Assembly (NCBI RefSeq): GCF_014805625.2
Contig: NW_023998493.1
Location: 2,660,417 to 2,724,416, forward strand
Source: Glossina fuscipes
Lineage: Eukaryota; Arthropoda; Insecta; Diptera; Glossinidae
Direction: 5' to 3'
Length of the DNA: 64,000 bases
Shown: in pieces, positions 61,220-64,000 of the stretch
How the letters are laid out: the number at the start of each line of letters is the position of its first letter
How positions within the stretch are numbered: position 1 is the stretch's first letter
Position numbers and translations under genes: made by a program
Notes under the pieces: generated by a model
Told to the model about the DNA's origin: nothing
The model's input: only the letters and a program-made list of their open reading frames with translations
Database searches by the model: none

Positions 61220-61655
61220 ATATCCATCGTCGAATGTCGGGAGCATATTCATTATGTCAAAATGTATGCAACATCGCGCAGGTAGCTTTAGATACCCTTT
61301 CAGGCATTTATGCTTTTTTCATATCATTACACTTTCGAACAGCCTCAAATTCTTAATAGATCTAGAGGTGGTTGATTGGGCACCCGCTTAAAATCCGCGT
61401 TAAATATTCTTGAAAAAAGCTAAGAGAGCAACTTGAAATTTGATAAAAACATTGAAAGTTCTTCTACTCAGCTTTGCACGGAAAAAGGATTAAATTGGAG
61501 CATAAACTGGCAACACTTTTGATATCAATGTCACAAGCTACAGGAAATGTAAAGATAATGATTTCCACGCGTATTGACAATCGTACAGTGTCTGTACAAA
61601 AATTGAAAAAAGCTTAGCCATGCCCTTTCATATTGTAGAGTAATTAACATATGAT
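61220..61655 (-). repeat. Dispersed ACCCATCAC repeat, truncated copy
   Basis: It starts with TATCCATCGTCGAATGTCGG, a decayed terminus, then CATTATGTCAAAATGTATGC, an AAATTCTTAATAGATCTAG block, AATTTGATAAAAACATTGAA, AGTGTCTGTACAAAA and CATATTGTAGAGTAATTAA, in the same order as the 7341 and 54100 copies. The far terminus is missing. Confidence 0.6.
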
Positions 61656-63429
61656 TTTATTTAATAATTTTTGTTCAGAATCCTACCTTGCCTTGTAGAT
61701 TTTGGTACAGCTTTCAGGACATTTCTTTGTTTGTTTTTGGTAAACGGCAAAAAAAGAAAAGGGACATCGACGAAGAAAGAGGTGGTTTTATACGTTTTAC
61801 GAAATTTATGCAGAAATTTTTACAATAATTCTTTCAAGTCATTTAAAGAAAAATTTCTAGAAAAATTAAAATCTAAAGACTTTATATAACTGCTTGTGCT
61901 AATTGGTGTAGATTTTGTTTCATCGGGGAAAAAAGAAAAAAAGAGAAAAAAAGATTAAATGAAACAAAAGCAGCCATGAACGAGATTAGATGTGGACAGG
62001 AGAAGAACTAGCAAAAAAAAGGAAAAAAAGATGGTGTGGTTGCAGATAAAAAGATGGAAAAATAAAGTTTTAAAATTTAATTAAATTTACATTCGGGAAA
62101 CCACCGAATTTTTCAAAAGCAATCCAAAAATAATATGGGTAATAAATGAAAAGAATGAAAGTGAATTTTCTCCCATGACGTAGACACTTTTTGAATAAAT
62201 ATAGTTTTGTAAATAATTGTACTATATATAAATATATTTATAGAAAAAAAATTAAACACTTTTATAAAGAAAATTTATCAATAATTTTAAACTAATAATT
62301 AATAGACTTAGTCTTAATATTGTGTGAAACGATAGGAGACAAGAAAAACTTAAACGCAATATAAATTTTTTTCTTTTGGAAAAAATGTAAGAAGGGGAAA
62401 CAGGCAGCCAAGGTAAAGTGAAACTTGCAAGATTTTGTTAACCATTTTCTGCATATGTAAACTATTAAATGCTGTGTGTTTGATGTAAATTGCCCTTGAA
62501 TATAATTCACCCGTATATGGACAAATGTGCTATGATTTGATTAAACAATTTTCATTTCGATGATTACTTGTTATGAATCAATGCCGTATCAATGCTTATT
62601 TTTATATTGATGATAATGCTGCTTATGGTGTCTTGTTATAAGATAGCTCAGTATAAAAAAAAAATGTCATTGTGGCCGTATTTGTATTAATTAATATTCA
62701 TATAAAAAAGATTTATTTAGGCGTAAACGTCTGAGCAGCGTCGAATAGACAAAATATTAAGCTCCCCACATCGTCCAAAATAGCTAGCTCAGGAAGGGCA
62801 CGTACTCAGACTGCGATCTTCACAAAGCGGCGTAGCGCAGAGGCACAAAAACATTGAGGTCCATTTTCGATTTTTAGCGTAGTTGGACAGACATGTAGGA
62901 TGAACAGACGTAGTTGCTACAAATAGACTTTGCGAGCTCAAGCTTTTTACATGTTTATTTTAGAGTAGAGATATTGAATGAATGGAACGTTAATGGGTAA
63001 AAGAATCCTTCAAATATGAAGGTCATTTTCTTAATGGCGTAACTTTCCTTCTTTTTTTCTTAAAAAAAAATTGATTCATTGCAGATAAGAGGCGATTTTA
63101 TGCTTTCATTTCAAATTTAGTAAAAATGAATCGAAAATTCAAGCAGCTACATAAATAAAACAAAACCGAGTATATCAACGAGGACCTAGCAAGTAGGCGA
63201 AGCAGCGTAAATCATTTAATCGAAACCTCTGCATTGTTGAATAAGAAGGAGGTAACAGTGCGTACATTCCGCTATGCGGTAAGTTTTGTTAAGTAAGTTA
63301 TTAAAAGTGCAATTTGTACCTATTTAAAAAACATGTATATATTAGTGTAAAATTTTACTAAAAATACCATATTCAGTGGCATTTTAATACAAAGAGGGCA
63401 GAGAAGCATTGTCTAATAATCACATTACG
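61656..63429. other. AT-rich spacer, no gene recognised
   Basis: 61910-62040 is A/G-rich low complexity. A short coding-like frame (63159-63278) ends at a good donor-like GCG|GTAAGT but has no convincing acceptor. Confidence 0.4.
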
Positions 63430-63485
63430 TATATATAAATATATATATATGAATATATGAATATATATATATGAATATATATATA
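63430..63485. repeat. ATATATGAAT-type microsatellite
   Basis: Alternating AT interrupted by repeated GAATAT units (period about 10-20 bp). The mariner at the right edge is inserted at a TA within this tract. Confidence 0.85.
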
Positions 63486-64000
63486 TTAGTTTGGGGAAAA
63501 AGAAATCCATTATTTTTATATGAACTTCAGGACTTTATTTAACATGCTTCGGATTGTCCGATTTGGGTCAAATAGGCACCGTTTTGTTGTATGATTTGTT
63601 GCCATTTTAAAGGTAAGTTCAAAATGCCTCTCTCAAAGAATTCCTGGTCTCTATTTGCAAAAAACTCTAGTAGTCGATTTTCACAATCCTCTCTAGATTC
63701 CAATTTTTTATCATTAAAGAAATTTTGCAATGCAAGAAAAAGATGATAATCGCTTGGTGCCAAGTCCGGACTGTATGGCGGAAGCATTAAAACTTCCCAA
63801 CTAAGCTCCCGGAGTTTCTGGCGAGTCACTGTAGATGTGTGTGGCCTAGCGTTGTCCTGGTGGAACACGACACCTCTCCTGTTGGCCAATTCTGGCCGTT
63901 TCTGTTCAATCGCTATCTTCAAACGGTCCAGTTGTTGACAGTAGAGATCAGAATTTAGCGTTTGGCCATATGGAAGCAACTCATAATAAATAATCCCCTT
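63486..64000 (-). mobile_element. Mariner element, 3' part, cut by the window edge
   Basis: The left boundary is a terminal sequence TTAGTTTGGGGAAAAAGAAA that starts directly after a TA (63484-63485), the mariner target dinucleotide. Between it and the transposase stop is a short 3' untranslated stretch with AATAAA (minus strand, just after the stop). The element continues beyond 64000, so its other terminal repeat and total length are unknown. Unlike the two mariner remnants at 31866 and 56349, no disabling change is seen in the visible part. Confidence 0.85.
63539..64000 (-). CDS. Mariner transposase, C-terminal 154 residues, open to the edge
   Basis: DNA transposase of the Tc1/mariner DD34D group, which cuts the element at its terminal repeats and inserts it at TA. 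The frame is open from the window edge to the stop TAA at 63541-63539. It shows YYELLPYGQTLNSDLYCQQL, then VVFHQDNARPHTS with the second catalytic Asp, and PPYSPDLAPSDYHLF with the third. There are exactly 34 residues between the two Asp, as the family requires. The C-terminal WQQIIQQNGAYL block is typical. About 150-190 N-terminal residues, including the DNA-binding domain and the first Asp, lie outside the window. The open frame extends upstream of the first visible Met, so the true start is not here. From memory the sequence is closest to the mellifera-type subfamily; this was not checked. Confidence 0.92.
   Translation of the reverse strand, partial: KGIIYYELLPYGQTLNSDLYCQQLDRLKIAIEQKRPELANRRGVVFHQDNARPHTSTVTRQKLRELSWEVLMLPPYSPDLAPSDYHLFLALQNFFNDKKLESREDCENRLLEFFANRDQEFFERGILNLPLKWQQIIQQNGAYLTQIGQSEAC

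Noticed and set aside
63159..63278. 40-codon frame ending at a donor-like GCG|GTAAGT
   Set aside because: No pyrimidine-rich acceptor precedes it in a suitable place, and 40 codons is within chance expectation.
1..64000. CRISPR arrays, phage, toxin-antitoxin or defence systems, endogenous viral genes
   Set aside because: No regular spaced repeats, no prokaryotic gene organisation and no viral polymerase or capsid motifs were seen; all recognisable coding remnants are transposases or retrotransposon proteins.

Overview
This is 64 kb of AT-rich eukaryotic DNA that looks like intergenic or intronic sequence of an insect, most likely a higher dipteran (a fruit-fly-like genome). That placement is inference: it rests on the mix of mariner, piggyBac-type, Ty3/gypsy and jockey-like non-LTR remnants, short tRNA-derived SINEs, and AT-rich short introns. 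I see no bacterial operon structure, no rRNA, no functional tRNA, no CRISPR array and no complete host gene. Most long open frames here are chance frames in AT-rich sequence.

Layout. 0-9 kb: AT-rich spacer holding a TTAA-flanked piggyBac-type MITE (3631-3909), a tRNA-derived SINE (3984-4150) and a long copy of a dispersed repeat that begins or ends in ACCCATCAC (7341-8110). 9-21 kb: an insertion of about 481 bp flanked by a perfect 16-bp direct repeat (9440-9952), then spacer. 21-29.2 kb: an unexplained GC-richer block (20990-21590), a possible two-exon 3' gene end (24238-24564) and a second SINE with a perfect 12-bp target duplication (28982-29186). 31.8-36.1 kb: a dead mariner (31866-32682), a degenerate tandem repeat and a short complete copy of the ACCCATCAC repeat (35726-36092). 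37.9-41.7 kb: a deleted non-LTR retrotransposon on the minus strand, a cluster of short hairpins (40086-40292) and a promoter-like GC-richer segment (41227-41660). 48.4-49.8 kb: a gypsy pol fragment split by a solo LTR with a 4-bp duplication. 52.0-53.6 kb: a second non-LTR remnant on the minus strand. 54.1-62 kb: several ACCCATCAC-repeat copies, a second dead mariner (56349-57427), a putative LTR (58346-58841), a perfect 4 x 20-bp tandem repeat (59231-59310) and a possible terminal exon (60936-61062). The right edge (63486 onwards) is a mariner whose visible transposase is uninterrupted and keeps both catalytic aspartates that lie in the window.

How the parts relate: the elements are not a functional cassette. 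They are layers of insertions of different age. The best-resolved history is 48.4-49.8 kb, where an LTR element inserted into an older gypsy pol gene and then recombined down to one LTR; removing the LTR and one copy of GTAT restores the phase of the older pol frame. The only transposase that still looks usable is the one cut by the right edge. I found nothing that I would call a new biological system. The strongest unexplained items are the dispersed ACCCATCAC family, the 16-bp-flanked insertion, the hairpin cluster and the candidate exons.
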